Part shown: positions 17,362 to 26,340 of the stretch, one piece after another
How the letters are laid out: each line of letters opens with the position of its first letter
Numbering within the stretch: the first letter of the stretch is position 1
Origin: JAEUUM01 sp038326165
GTDB lineage: Bacteria > Bacteroidota > Bacteroidia > Chitinophagales > Saprospiraceae
Reading direction: 5' to 3'
DNA length: 64,000 bases
NCBI GenBank assembly: GCA_038326165.1
Contig: JBBQJT010000006.1
Coordinates: 29,343 to 93,342 of the forward strand
Translations under genes and position numbers: made by a program
The notes under the pieces: generated by a model
Told to the model about the DNA's origin: nothing
Databases searched by the model: none
What the model saw: the letters and a program-made list of their open reading frames with translations, nothing else

Positions 17362-18195
17362 ATGGCAGTTAAAAAATATAACCCAATTACACCAGGAACC
17401 AGGTTCCGAGTTGGGAATTCTTATGCGGATGTTACAGTTAAAGCTCCTGAAAAAAGCTTGACGGTTGCTATAAGCAAAACAGGTGGTCGTAACAGCTCAG
17501 GACATATGACCATGAGAAATCGTGGCGGAGGTCATAAGAGACAATACCGTATAATTGATTTCAAAAGAGACAAAGATAATATACCTGCTAAAGTTGCAAG
17601 TATAGAGTATGATCCAAATCGTACTGCTTTTATAGCGCTTTTGAATTATGTTGACGGTGAAAAGCGTTACATAATCGCTCCAAATGGTCTAAAAGTAGGT
17701 GATATGGTGGAGTCTGGATCAGGCACTCAGCCTAATGTTGGAAACTCCCTATTGCTTTCTGAAATTCCTTTGGGTTCTATGATTCATGCAATTGAAATGA
17801 CACCAGGAAGAGGTGCGGCAATAGCAAGAAGTGCTGGTACCAACGGACAGTTAATGGGTAGAGAAGATAGATACGCAGTAATTAGAATGCCTTCAAGTGA
17901 GGTTCGAAGAATCTTGTTGACATGCAAAGCAGTTATGGGTGTAACATCTAATTCTGATCACTCACTTACAGTCAAAGGTAAAGCTGGAAAAAGTAGACAT
18001 GCCGGAAGAAGACCTAGGGTACGTGGTGTTGCCATGAATCCTGTAGATCACCCAATGGGTGGTGGTGAAGGTAGAGCTTCAGGAGGACATCCTCGTTCTA
18101 GAACTGGTATTATGGCTAAAGGTCAAAAAACCAGAAATACGAAAAAGGCTTCTTCTAAACTTATCATGAATAGAAGAAAGTCAGCACAAAAATAA
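17362..18195 (+). CDS. rplB: 50S ribosomal protein L2
   Basis: 277-residue uL2 required for subunit joining and peptidyl transfer. MAVKKYNPITPGTRF, HMTMRNRGGGHKRQYR and the C-terminal RPRVRGVAMNPVDHPMGGGE block with its essential histidine are all present. Confidence 0.98.
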   Translation: MAVKKYNPITPGTRFRVGNSYADVTVKAPEKSLTVAISKTGGRNSSGHMTMRNRGGGHKRQYRIIDFKRDKDNIPAKVASIEYDPNRTAFIALLNYVDGEKRYIIAPNGLKVGDMVESGSGTQPNVGNSLLLSEIPLGSMIHAIEMTPGRGAAIARSAGTNGQLMGREDRYAVIRMPSSEVRRILLTCKAVMGVTSNSDHSLTVKGKAGKSRHAGRRPRVRGVAMNPVDHPMGGGEGRASGGHPRSRTGIMAKGQKTRNTKKASSKLIMNRRKSAQK

Positions 18196-18218
18196 AACAT
18201 TAAAAAAGAGATCGTCTA

Positions 18219-18488
18219 ATGGCAAGATCACTCAAAAAAGGACCTTACGTTTTTCACAAGTTGCTTGATAAAATCAAAGCATCTAAAGAAAGTGCGAAAA
18301 AAGTAGTTATCAAGACTTGGTCTAGAAGTTCTATGATAGTACCGTTTATGGTTGGAGAGACCATAGCTGTTCACAATGGTAAAACATTTGTACCGGTATA
18401 TGTCACTGAAAACATGGTAGGTCACAAACTTGGTGAATTTTCACCAACACGAAATTTCCGTGGTCACGGTGGAAACCGAAAGAAATAA
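18219..18488 (+). CDS. rpsS: 30S ribosomal protein S19
   Basis: 89-residue uS19 of the 30S head: MARSLKKGPYVFHKLLDKI, TWSRSSMIVPFMVG and HKLGEFSPTRNFRGH. Normal length. Confidence 0.98.
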   Translation: MARSLKKGPYVFHKLLDKIKASKESAKKVVIKTWSRSSMIVPFMVGETIAVHNGKTFVPVYVTENMVGHKLGEFSPTRNFRGHGGNRKK

Positions 18489-18523
18489 TTTTTACTCAAT
18501 TAAGCGATCAAACAAGTTTTGAA

Positions 18524-18913
18524 ATGAAAGCAGTAGCAAAACTCAAAAATATTCCAATGTCACCGCGCAAAATGCGTTTGGTGGTGGATAACATCCGCGG
18601 AAAAAGTGTTGAAGAGTCATTTAACATTTTGAAGTTTACCACCAAGGAAGCTTCAGTTTGGTTAAACAAATTGCTCACTTCAGCAGTAGCTAACTGGGTA
18701 GTAAAAAATGGCGGCGACGCTGATCCTGATGAACATGGTCTATATGTGTCTACAGCTTTTGTAGATGGTGGTACTATGTTGAAAAGGTTTCAACCAGCTC
18801 CCCAAGGACGTGCTCACCGTATTCGCAAGCGTACGAATCATGTTACATTGGAAGTAAACAATAAGGTTCAAACTTCTGTAGATTCAGAAGGTGAATTGGT
18901 TAATCAAGATTAA
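18524..18913 (+). CDS. rplV: 50S ribosomal protein L22
   Basis: 129-residue uL22, whose extended hairpin lines the exit tunnel. MSPRKMRLVVDNIRGKSVEE at the N-terminus and the RFQPAPQGRAHRIRKRTNH tunnel loop identify it. Confidence 0.97.
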   Translation: MKAVAKLKNIPMSPRKMRLVVDNIRGKSVEESFNILKFTTKEASVWLNKLLTSAVANWVVKNGGDADPDEHGLYVSTAFVDGGTMLKRFQPAPQGRAHRIRKRTNHVTLEVNNKVQTSVDSEGELVNQD

Positions 18914-18940
18914 GAATAAATTCATAATAAAGCCTGAATA

Positions 18941-19738
18941 ATGGGTCAAAAAGCAAATCCAATTGGGAATAGGTTAGGTATCATCAAAGGATGGCAATCT
19001 AACTGGTTTGGTGGAAGTAACTATGCAGACAATGTAATCGAAGATGAAAAGATTCGTATTTATTTGAATGCTCGTATCCCTAAAGGTGGTGTAGCTCATA
19101 TTATGATTGAGCGAACACTCAAGCGTGTAACAGTTACCATCCATACTAGTCGTCCTGGTATCATCATTGGTAAAGGAGGAAATGAGGTGGATCGTATCAA
19201 AGAGGAACTTAAGAAGTTGACTCAAAAAGACGTTCAGATCAATATTGTTGAAATTAGGAAGCCTGAATTGGATGCAACAATAGTTGGAGATACTATTGCA
19301 AAGCAGTTGGAATCAAGAATGAACTTCCGTCGTGCTATCAAGATGTCAATCCAGTCTACAATGAGAGCTGGTGCTGAAGGAATTAAAGTTCGTATATCTG
19401 GTCGACTAAACGGTGCTGAGATTGCACGTTCAGAAGAATATAAAGAAGGCAGAACTCCTTTGCATACTTTTAGAGTAGATATTGATTACGCGCATTCTGA
19501 AGCATTGACAGTCTACGGAATTATTGGTATCAAAACTTGGATCTGTAAAGGTGAAGTTTTAGGCAAACGTGATCTATTCATGGTACCTTCTGAAGACAAG
19601 AAAGATAAAGACATGAGAAAGCGTGGAGGTGATGGACGCGATAGAAATGATCGTGGAGATCGGGGTGACAGAAATGACAGAGGACCTAAATCTGGAGGGG
19701 ATAGAAGGGATGCTGGAAAAACTAATCGTAGAAAGTAG
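18941..19738 (+). CDS. rpsC: 30S ribosomal protein S3 with charged C-terminal tail
   Basis: 265-residue uS3 at the mRNA entry channel. It has MGQKANPIGNRLG, the KH motif GIIIGKGGNEVD and the C-terminal domain RISGRLNGAEIARSE. After residue ~220 the protein continues into a low-complexity tail rich in Arg, Gly and Asp (repeats of RNDRGDRGD), about 40 residues beyond the usual core. Such tails occur in several Bacteroidota, and a role in RNA contact is only a guess. Confidence 0.97.
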   Translation: MGQKANPIGNRLGIIKGWQSNWFGGSNYADNVIEDEKIRIYLNARIPKGGVAHIMIERTLKRVTVTIHTSRPGIIIGKGGNEVDRIKEELKKLTQKDVQINIVEIRKPELDATIVGDTIAKQLESRMNFRRAIKMSIQSTMRAGAEGIKVRISGRLNGAEIARSEEYKEGRTPLHTFRVDIDYAHSEALTVYGIIGIKTWICKGEVLGKRDLFMVPSEDKKDKDMRKRGGDGRDRNDRGDRGDRNDRGPKSGGDRRDAGKTNRRK

Positions 19739-19830
19739 ATTTTAATAAAAAAAGAGCGTACTTTTGTGCCTCTTTTGAAAATAAGAATTTAAACCTTGAA
19801 TATAAGGCTCTGAAATAAAAGAAGTTAACA

Positions 19831-20250
19831 ATGCTACAACCGAAAAGAACGAAATACAGAAAGCAGCAAAAAGGAAGGATCGCAGCCGTGGCCTTCAGAG
19901 GAGCAGCCGTTTCATTTGGTTCACATGGACTGAAGGCTACTACAAGCGGTCGCTTGACCAGCCGTCAAATTGAATCAGCTCGTATTGCCATGACTCGTTT
20001 CATGAAAAGAGAGGGTCAAGTGTGGATCAGAATTTTTCCTGATAAGCCTATTACCTCTAAGCCAGCTGAAGTACGTATGGGTAAAGGAAAAGGAGCTTTG
20101 TCTCATTATGTTGCTAGTATCGAAGCTGGAAGGATTTTATTTGAATTAGATGGTGTTACTGATGAAGTAGCTCGCGAAGCCTTGAGGTTAGCAGCTCAGA
20201 AGTTGCCATTAATGACTAAAACTGTAGTAAGGTTAGACCTTGTAAAATAA
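19831..20250 (+). CDS. rplP: 50S ribosomal protein L16
   Basis: 139-residue uL16, which contacts A-site tRNA. MLQPKRTKYRKQQKGR, RIFPDKPITSKPAEVRMGKGKG and the R81-type arginine region are present. Preceded by a 92-base gap holding TACTTTTG at about 19759-19766, a possible weak internal -7 element without a clear partner. Confidence 0.97.
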   Translation: MLQPKRTKYRKQQKGRIAAVAFRGAAVSFGSHGLKATTSGRLTSRQIESARIAMTRFMKREGQVWIRIFPDKPITSKPAEVRMGKGKGALSHYVASIEAGRILFELDGVTDEVAREALRLAAQKLPLMTKTVVRLDLVK

Positions 20251-20256
20251 TCTGAA

Positions 20257-20469
20257 ATGCCAAGTAGTAAATATACAGAACTGATCAACCTCACAGATGA
20301 GGAATTAAAAAACGAACTGGAAGTAACCAGGAAACAATATCACAAGATGCGTTTTGATAAAGCATTGAAGGGTATAGAGAATCCAATTACTCTCAGGGAA
20401 GCACGCAGAGATGTTGCACGAATGTTGACTGAAATACGACGTCGTGAACTAAATGCTGAGAAAGCTTAA
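20257..20469 (+). CDS. rpmC: 50S ribosomal protein L29
   Basis: 70-residue uL29 helical hairpin at the tunnel exit. LTDEELKNELEVTRKQYHKMRF and ENPITLREARRDVARMLTEIRRRE fit the family. It follows rplP after 6 bases. Confidence 0.95.
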   Translation: MPSSKYTELINLTDEELKNELEVTRKQYHKMRFDKALKGIENPITLREARRDVARMLTEIRRRELNAEKA

Positions 20470-20501
20470 TCACAATAACAAGTAGCGTCAAAATTTTGAA
20501 T

Positions 20502-20759
20502 ATGCTCGAGCGGAATAATAGAAAAATAAAAGTTGGATTGGTGTCCAGTAACAAAATGGATAAGTCCATAACTGTAGTGGTGGAAAGAAGACTTCCCCAC
20601 CCAAAATATGGTAAATTCGTTAAAAAGAGTTCTAAATTTATGGCACACGATGATAAGAACGAGTGTCAAATTGGGGACTTAGTCAAAATTGTTGAAACTC
20701 GTCCAATGAGTAAAAATAAATGCTGGCGTCTGGTAGATGTCATCGAGAAGGTTAAATAA
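20502..20759 (+). CDS. rpsQ: 30S ribosomal protein S17
   Basis: 85-residue uS17, primary 16S-binding protein. RKIKVGLVSSNKMDKSITV, PHPKYGKFVKKSSKFMAHD and GDLVKIVETRPMSKNKCWRL identify it. The ATG at 20502 is chosen over a TTG two codons upstream. Confidence 0.96.
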   Translation: MLERNNRKIKVGLVSSNKMDKSITVVVERRLPHPKYGKFVKKSSKFMAHDDKNECQIGDLVKIVETRPMSKNKCWRLVDVIEKVK

Positions 20760-20780
20760 ACTTTTAAAGAGTAAAGAATC

Positions 20781-21146
20781 ATGATTCAACAAGAGTCTAG
20801 ACTAAGAGTAGCAGATAACAGTGGAGCAAAAGAGGTACTTTGTATAAGAGTACTTGGTGGCACAGCACGTCGCTATGCCTCCATTGGCGACAAGATTGTT
20901 GTTACTGTAAAAGATGCTGTTCCAGGCGGTGTTAAAAAAGGTACTGTCAGTAAAGCAGTAATTGTTCGAACTACTAAGGAAATTCGTCGTAAAGATGGCA
21001 CTTATATTAGATTCGATGACAATGCTGTAGTGCTTCTAACTGCCCAAGATGAGCCTCGCGGATCTCGTATTTTTGGACCTGTTGCGCGTGAATTGAGAGA
21101 TCGTGATTATATGCGAATTGTTTCACTTGCACCTGAGGTGCTTTAA
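20781..21146 (+). CDS. rplN: 50S ribosomal protein L14
   Basis: 121-residue uL14 at the subunit interface: MIQQESRLRVADNSGAKE, RKDGTYIRFDDNAVVLL and RGSRIFGPVARELR. Normal length and position. Confidence 0.98.
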   Translation: MIQQESRLRVADNSGAKEVLCIRVLGGTARRYASIGDKIVVTVKDAVPGGVKKGTVSKAVIVRTTKEIRRKDGTYIRFDDNAVVLLTAQDEPRGSRIFGPVARELRDRDYMRIVSLAPEVL

Positions 21147-21167
21147 TGGGACTAAAAGCTTAATAAA

Positions 21168-21512
21168 ATGAGTAAGAAACAAGCTACAACAAAGAGATTT
21201 GCCCCAAAGCTTCACATCAAAAAAGGTGACGATGTAGTCGTTATCTCTGGTGATGACAAAGGCAAGAAAGGCAAAGTAATACAGGTTGACCCTACTAAAA
21301 TGCGTGCATTGGTTGAAGGTGTTAATATTGTAAAAAAGCACACTAAACCATCAGGTAATAACCCTGGAGGTATTAATGAAATAGAAGCTCCAATGCACGT
21401 GTCAAAACTGCTTGTGGCTGATCCGAAAACAGGCGCACCAACGAGAATCGGCCGTAAATTGGTTGATGGTAAATTGGTACGTTATTCAAAAAAATCAGGG
21501 GAAATTATCTAA
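21168..21512 (+). CDS. rplX: 50S ribosomal protein L24
   Basis: 114-residue uL24 assembly initiator with its KOW motif (KKGDDVVVISGDDKGKKGKV) and GVNIVKKHTKPS. Only 3 bases separate it from rplE, consistent with translational coupling. Confidence 0.97.
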   Translation: MSKKQATTKRFAPKLHIKKGDDVVVISGDDKGKKGKVIQVDPTKMRALVEGVNIVKKHTKPSGNNPGGINEIEAPMHVSKLLVADPKTGAPTRIGRKLVDGKLVRYSKKSGEII

Positions 21513-21515
21513 GCA

Positions 21516-22073
21516 ATGGGCTATACACCTAGATTAAAAAGCAAATACGCTACTGAAATAGTTGCAAAACTCAGAGAAGAGTTTGGCTACAAATCAGTGA
21601 TGGAAGTTCCAAAATTGATTAAAATAACAATCAATCAAGGAATTGGAGAGGCAACAGGCGATAAAAAGCTGGTTGAAAATGCTCTTAAAGAAATTACAAC
21701 TATTGCCGGTCAAAAAGCAGTACCAACCAAAGCCAAAACTTCAATCTCTAACTTTAAGCTGAGAGAGGACATGACCATTGGTGTAAAGGTTACAATGCGA
21801 AATGATCAGATGTGGGAATTTCTTGAGCGTTTTATTACAATCGCACTTCCACGTGTAAGAGACTTTAGAGGAATTAATAATAAGTCATTTGATGGTCGTG
21901 GCAATTACAGCATGGGAATCAATGAGCAAATTATCTTTCCAGAAATTGATATAGACAAGGTGAATAAAATTACCGGCATGGATATCAATTTTGTAACAAC
22001 TGCAAAAACAGACGCTGAGTCACTAGCATTGTTGACAGCTTTGGGTTTGCCTTTTAAAAATCAGAAGAACTGA
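21516..22073 (+). CDS. rplE: 50S ribosomal protein L5
   Basis: 185-residue uL5 of the central protuberance, 5S rRNA binder. VPKLIKITINQGIGEA, RVRDFRGINNKSFDGRGNY and GINEQIIFPEID are conserved blocks. Confidence 0.98.
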   Translation: MGYTPRLKSKYATEIVAKLREEFGYKSVMEVPKLIKITINQGIGEATGDKKLVENALKEITTIAGQKAVPTKAKTSISNFKLREDMTIGVKVTMRNDQMWEFLERFITIALPRVRDFRGINNKSFDGRGNYSMGINEQIIFPEIDIDKVNKITGMDINFVTTAKTDAESLALLTALGLPFKNQKN

Positions 22074-22083
22074 ACATAGCGTT

Positions 22084-22353
22084 ATGGCAAGGAAATCACT
22101 AATAGCAAGAGAAGTAAAGCGTCAAAAATTGGTTGACAAGTTTTCTGAAATTCGGAAGAAGTTGAAAGAAGCAGGTGACTATGATGCACTAGACAAATTA
22201 CCTCGTAATTCTAATCCAATTAGACTTCACAACAGGTGTCGTTTAACTGGAAGACCTAAGGGTTACATGAGAGATTTTGGTCTTTGTAGAAATATGTTTA
22301 GAAAAATGGCTTTGGAAGGGAAAATTCCTGGAATCACAAAAGCCAGCTGGTAA
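22084..22353 (+). CDS. rpsN: 30S ribosomal protein S14 (zinc-less form)
   Basis: 89-residue uS14 ending RNMFRKMALEGKIPGITKASW. This long form lacks the paired CxxC zinc ligands of the short form; only scattered cysteines remain. That is normal for the type. Confidence 0.97.
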   Translation: MARKSLIAREVKRQKLVDKFSEIRKKLKEAGDYDALDKLPRNSNPIRLHNRCRLTGRPKGYMRDFGLCRNMFRKMALEGKIPGITKASW

Positions 22354-22387
22354 CAAAATAATTATTTAAACCTTACAAGCTATACCA

Positions 22388-22792
22388 ATGTCGGTTACAG
22401 ATCCAATAGCAGATTATCTAACTAGATTAAGAAATGCCCAAATGGCCGGGCATAAAATAGTTGAGATCCCTTCATCAAAGTTGAAGCGTTCAATTACCGA
22501 ATTACTTTACAGTAATGGTTATATAGATAAGTATAAGTTTGAAGAAACTGAGAATCATCAAGGTGTCATCAAAATTGCTGTGAAATATGATCCGTTGACT
22601 AAACAACCAGTAATTAAAAAAATTGGTAGAATTAGTCGTCCAGGTCTAAGAAAATTTTCAGGTTCTACCGAAGTTCCGAGAATAATCAACGGTTTGGGTA
22701 TTTGTATCGTCTCTACATCCAGAGGAGTAATGACGGATAAGGAAGCAAGAAAACAAAATGTAGGCGGTGAATTAGTCTGCTTCGTTTATTAA
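22388..22792 (+). CDS. rpsH: 30S ribosomal protein S8
   Basis: 134-residue uS8, a 16S central-domain organiser and, in E. coli, translational repressor of the spc operon. SVTDPIADYLTRLRNAQ, ISRPGLRKF and the signature GICIVSTSRGVMTDKEAR are present. Confidence 0.97.
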   Translation: MSVTDPIADYLTRLRNAQMAGHKIVEIPSSKLKRSITELLYSNGYIDKYKFEETENHQGVIKIAVKYDPLTKQPVIKKIGRISRPGLRKFSGSTEVPRIINGLGICIVSTSRGVMTDKEARKQNVGGELVCFVY

Positions 22793-22815
22793 ACACGATA
22801 AAGTTAAGAATACTT

Positions 22816-23370
22816 ATGTCACGTATAGGAAAATCCATAATCAACTTACCTGAGAAAGTTCAAATATCTGTATCTAAAAGCAATTTAGTTACTGTTAAAG
22901 GACCTAAAGGGGAGTTATACCAGCAGATTGATCCAGATCTTGAAATCAAGATTGAAGACAATCAATTGACTGTAATTCGTCCTACAGACCAACAACGCCA
23001 CCGCGCAATGCATGGCTTAAGTCGTTCATTGATCAATAATATGGTCATTGGTGTTTCTGAAGGTTTTACCAAAACAATGGAACTCATAGGAGTTGGTTAC
23101 CGTGCTTCTAATACCGGGCAACTTTTGGAATTAACATTGGGTTATTCACACCCTATCTACTTTAATATTCCAAATGAAGTTACAGTTGTGGCGTCACAAG
23201 AAAAAGGCTCACCTCCAATGATTAATTTAACAAGCAATGACAAGCAATTGTTGGGTCAAATAGCAGCAAAAATTCGCGAATTTAGAAAGCCAGAACCTTA
23301 CAAAGGAAAAGGTATCAAGTTTGTTGGAGAAATAATTCGTCGTAAAGCTGGAAAAACAGCAGGTAAATAA
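22816..23370 (+). CDS. rplF: 50S ribosomal protein L6
   Basis: 184-residue uL6 beside the factor-binding site. MSRIGKSIINLPEKV, the duplicated domain, and the signature RKPEPYKGKGIKFVGE identify it. Confidence 0.98.
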   Translation: MSRIGKSIINLPEKVQISVSKSNLVTVKGPKGELYQQIDPDLEIKIEDNQLTVIRPTDQQRHRAMHGLSRSLINNMVIGVSEGFTKTMELIGVGYRASNTGQLLELTLGYSHPIYFNIPNEVTVVASQEKGSPPMINLTSNDKQLLGQIAAKIREFRKPEPYKGKGIKFVGEIIRRKAGKTAGK

Positions 23371-23394
23371 TCAGATAGCTAAACATCTCCAAAG

Positions 23395-23742
23395 ATGAAA
23401 AGGACTAAAGAGGAAAAAAGAAAAAGAATACATCATCGTATTCGTAGAAGAATAAACGGAACAGCTACATCCCCGAGATTGTCTGTGTACAGAAGTAATC
23501 ATGCTATCTATGCGCAAATAATTGATGATTCAACTGGACACACCTTGGTTGCAGCTTCTTCACGTGAAAATGGTGCAACAGGTACAAAAATTGACCAAGC
23601 TAAGTCAGTTGGCAAACTTATTGCAGAAAAAGCAATTGGTGAAAAAATCAGTTCAGTCGTCTTCGATCGAGGTGGTTACTTATATCATGGTCGTGTGAAA
23701 GCGTTGGCAGAAGGTGCCCGTGAGGGCGGATTACAATTCTAA
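23395..23742 (+). CDS. rplR: 50S ribosomal protein L18
   Basis: 115-residue uL18, a 5S rRNA-binding protein: RIHHRIRRRINGTATSPRLSV N-terminus and FDRGGYLYHGRVKALAEGARE C-terminus. Normal size. Confidence 0.97.
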   Translation: MKRTKEEKRKRIHHRIRRRINGTATSPRLSVYRSNHAIYAQIIDDSTGHTLVAASSRENGATGTKIDQAKSVGKLIAEKAIGEKISSVVFDRGGYLYHGRVKALAEGAREGGLQF

Positions 23743-23762
23743 TTTCAAGTGAATCAATAAAA

Positions 23763-24281
23763 ATGTCTAAGAAAATAGCTCAAAATGTCAATCCGTCTGA
23801 AACAGAACTGAAAGACAAAATGGTTTCTCTCAACAGGGTTGCCAAAGTAACAAAAGGTGGTCGAACTTTCAGCTTCGCTGCAATTGTTGTTGTTGGTGAC
23901 GGTAATGGAATAGTTGGTCAGGGTCTTGGTAAAGCAAGAGAGGTGTCGGACGCAATTGCTAAAGCAATTGATGACGCTAAGAAAAATCTTGTTAAAGTTC
24001 CAATTCACAATGGTACAATACCTCACGAGCAAATTGGAAAATTTGGTGCAGGTAAGATATTTATCAAGCCAGCTGCCCATGGTACTGGTGTAATTGCGGG
24101 TGGTGCAATGCGTGCTGTGCTTGAAATGGCTGGCATACATGATGTACTTGCAAAATCTCAAGGTTCTTCTAATCCTCACAATGTAGTGAAAGCTACCTTG
24201 GACGCACTGATGAAGTTAAGGAGCCCACTTGAAATTTCAAGACAAAGAAGAATTAAGCTGGAAAGAGTTTTTGAAGGCTAA
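23763..24281 (+). CDS. rpsE: 30S ribosomal protein S5
   Basis: 172-residue uS5 at the mRNA entry/decoding side. LNRVAKVTKGGRTFSFAAIV and the double-stranded-RNA-binding motif are followed by HGTGVIAGGAMRAVLEMAGI. It is followed by rpmD after 19 bases. Confidence 0.98.
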   Translation: MSKKIAQNVNPSETELKDKMVSLNRVAKVTKGGRTFSFAAIVVVGDGNGIVGQGLGKAREVSDAIAKAIDDAKKNLVKVPIHNGTIPHEQIGKFGAGKIFIKPAAHGTGVIAGGAMRAVLEMAGIHDVLAKSQGSSNPHNVVKATLDALMKLRSPLEISRQRRIKLERVFEG

Positions 24282-24300
24282 CCTTAAATCAGATATGGTG

Positions 24301-24480
24301 ATGACAAAGATCAGAGTTACACAAATAAAGAGCATAATTGACCGTCCAGCAATTCAAAAGGCTACGATGAGATCATTAGGTTTCAAGAAAATGAATCAGA
24401 CAGTTGAAATAGATGCTACTGATTGCAACCTTGGAATGATTAACAAAGTAAAACATTTGGTTAAGACAGAAACTGTCTAA
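24301..24480 (+). CDS. rpmD: 50S ribosomal protein L30
   Basis: 59-residue uL30 (MTKIRVTQIKSIIDRP; ATMRSLGFKKMNQTVE). Two ATG codons, at 24295 and 24301, precede it. The second is chosen as giving the family N-terminus, but the first would add only Met-Val. Confidence 0.94.
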   Translation: MTKIRVTQIKSIIDRPAIQKATMRSLGFKKMNQTVEIDATDCNLGMINKVKHLVKTETV

Positions 24481-24500
24481 TTGAATTAAATTTATAGAAA

Positions 24501-24947
24501 ATGAAACTTCATAGTTTAAAACCTGCTGCTGGTTCAGTCAAGAAAGGAAAAAGAATCGCTAGAGGACAGGGTTCTGGTCATGGTGGTACTGCCACACGTG
24601 GACATAAAGGGGCTGCTTCTCGGTCTGGTTATTCTCGTAAGAGAGGTTTCGAAGGAGGCCAGATGCCTTTACAACGCCGACTACCTAAGCGTGGCTTTAA
24701 AAACATCAATCGCGTAGAATATGTTGCTATTAACTTTAGCAACTTGGAAGCCATTTGTGAGAAATTTCAAGTCACCACAGTTGACCCAGAATTTTTATAC
24801 AATAATGGTTTTATAAAAAAGACAGAAAGAATTAAGATTTTGGCCAACGGAGATTTAAAATCTTCGTTAAAGGTAAGTGCACATGCATCTTCAGCCAAAG
24901 CAAAACTAACCATTGAAGAGCTGGGAGGAAGCCTAACTATCATTTAA
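24501..24947 (+). CDS. rplO: 50S ribosomal protein L15
   Basis: 148-residue uL15, a late-assembly 50S protein. MKLHSLKPAAGSVKKGKRI, the Gly-rich GRGQGSGHGGTATRGHKG-type block and GFEGGQMPLQRRLPKRGF identify it. It lies 8 bases before secY, the usual order. Confidence 0.97.
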   Translation: MKLHSLKPAAGSVKKGKRIARGQGSGHGGTATRGHKGAASRSGYSRKRGFEGGQMPLQRRLPKRGFKNINRVEYVAINFSNLEAICEKFQVTTVDPEFLYNNGFIKKTERIKILANGDLKSSLKVSAHASSAKAKLTIEELGGSLTII

Positions 24948-24955
24948 TCGATCGC

Positions 24956-26329
24956 ATGAAAAGCTTTATAAATACTCTCAAAAATATTTGGAGCATCAAA
25001 GAACTTCGTAATCGAATTCTTTATACTCTAGCATTATTGATCGTCTACCGTTTAGGTACCGAGATTGTTTTGCCCGGTGTAAAACCTGGGGTTCTCAGCG
25101 CTGCTTCACAAAACAATTCTACTGACCTTTTAGGTTTGATCAATTCATTTACTGGTGGAGCGTTTAGCAATGCTTCAATCTTGGCCCTAGGTATTATGCC
25201 TTACATTACTGCATCAATTGTAGTTCAATTGTTGGGTTTTGCCGTTCCTTATTTTCAGCGTCTTCAATCTAAAGAAGGTGAATCTGGAAGGAAAAAATTG
25301 AATCAGATTACCAGATTATTAACCGTTGCTATTACATTGGTTCAAGGTGGCGCTTACCTAACTTATGTCAATAGTTTGGGAGCTGTAGATCCAGGAATCA
25401 GTACAGGAATCTTCTGGTTAGCAAATTCCATTATATTATCTTCAGGTACCATATTTTCTATGTGGCTGGGAGAGAGAATTACTGACAAAGGAATTGGGAA
25501 TGGTATATCATTATTGATTATGATGGGTATCATATCAAAATTGCCACAAGCGTTTGCATTTGAATTCAACTCGCAGCTTGCAAATAATGGTTTAATATTG
25601 TTTGTTCTTGAATTATTCTTGCTGTTTGCAGTAATTATTGCTACGATATTGACAGTGCAAGGTGTAAGAAAAATTCCAATCACTTTTGCTAATCGTATGG
25701 TTGGTAGAAGTTCAAAATACATGCCTGGCGAAGGTGCAAGAGATTACATTCCATTGAAGCTTAACGCTTCTGGTGTTATGCCAATAATCTTCGCTCAAGC
25801 CCTCATGTTTTTGCCGGCTACGGTTGCTCAGTTTGCATCTGGTAATGATGCAGGGATAGCAAACAATGGATTTTTTAAGGCACTAAACGATTATTTGTCT
25901 CTGCCTTACAATGTTATATATTTCCTTTTGGTAGTTGGATTTACTTATGTTTATACAGCACTATTGGTAAATTCCCAGCAGTATACTGAGTATCTTAAAA
26001 GACAAAACGCTTTTATACCAGGGATCAAACCAGGAACAAATACAACAGAATTTATTGATAATATAACCAGCAGAATTACCCTCCCAGGAGCAGTTTTTTT
26101 AGGAATGATTGCTATATTTCCTGCTATCGCGGGCAATGTATTAGGCATTGACAGAAGCTTTGCCATGTTCTTTGGAGGTACCTCTCTCTTAATCTTGGTT
26201 GGTGTTGCATTAGATACCCTTCAAATGATTGAAAGTTATCTTTTAATGAGGAAGTATGATGGTCTTGTTGAATCAGGAAAGATACAAGGAAGGAGAGGAC
26301 AAGGAATCAATATTGGACAGTCTTATTGA
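24956..26329 (+). CDS. secY: Protein translocase channel SecY
   Basis: 457-residue core of the Sec translocon in the inner membrane. About ten transmembrane helices, with LGIMPYITASIVVQLL (TM2 signature), the plug region and the cytoplasmic loop PGIKPGTNTTEFID. Full length. Its stop overlaps an upstream TTG of the next frame, but map is taken to begin at 26341. Confidence 0.98.
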   Translation: MKSFINTLKNIWSIKELRNRILYTLALLIVYRLGTEIVLPGVKPGVLSAASQNNSTDLLGLINSFTGGAFSNASILALGIMPYITASIVVQLLGFAVPYFQRLQSKEGESGRKKLNQITRLLTVAITLVQGGAYLTYVNSLGAVDPGISTGIFWLANSIILSSGTIFSMWLGERITDKGIGNGISLLIMMGIISKLPQAFAFEFNSQLANNGLILFVLELFLLFAVIIATILTVQGVRKIPITFANRMVGRSSKYMPGEGARDYIPLKLNASGVMPIIFAQALMFLPATVAQFASGNDAGIANNGFFKALNDYLSLPYNVIYFLLVVGFTYVYTALLVNSQQYTEYLKRQNAFIPGIKPGTNTTEFIDNITSRITLPGAVFLGMIAIFPAIAGNVLGIDRSFAMFFGGTSLLILVGVALDTLQMIESYLLMRKYDGLVESGKIQGRRGQGINIGQSY

Positions 26330-26340
26330 TCATAAGAGAA

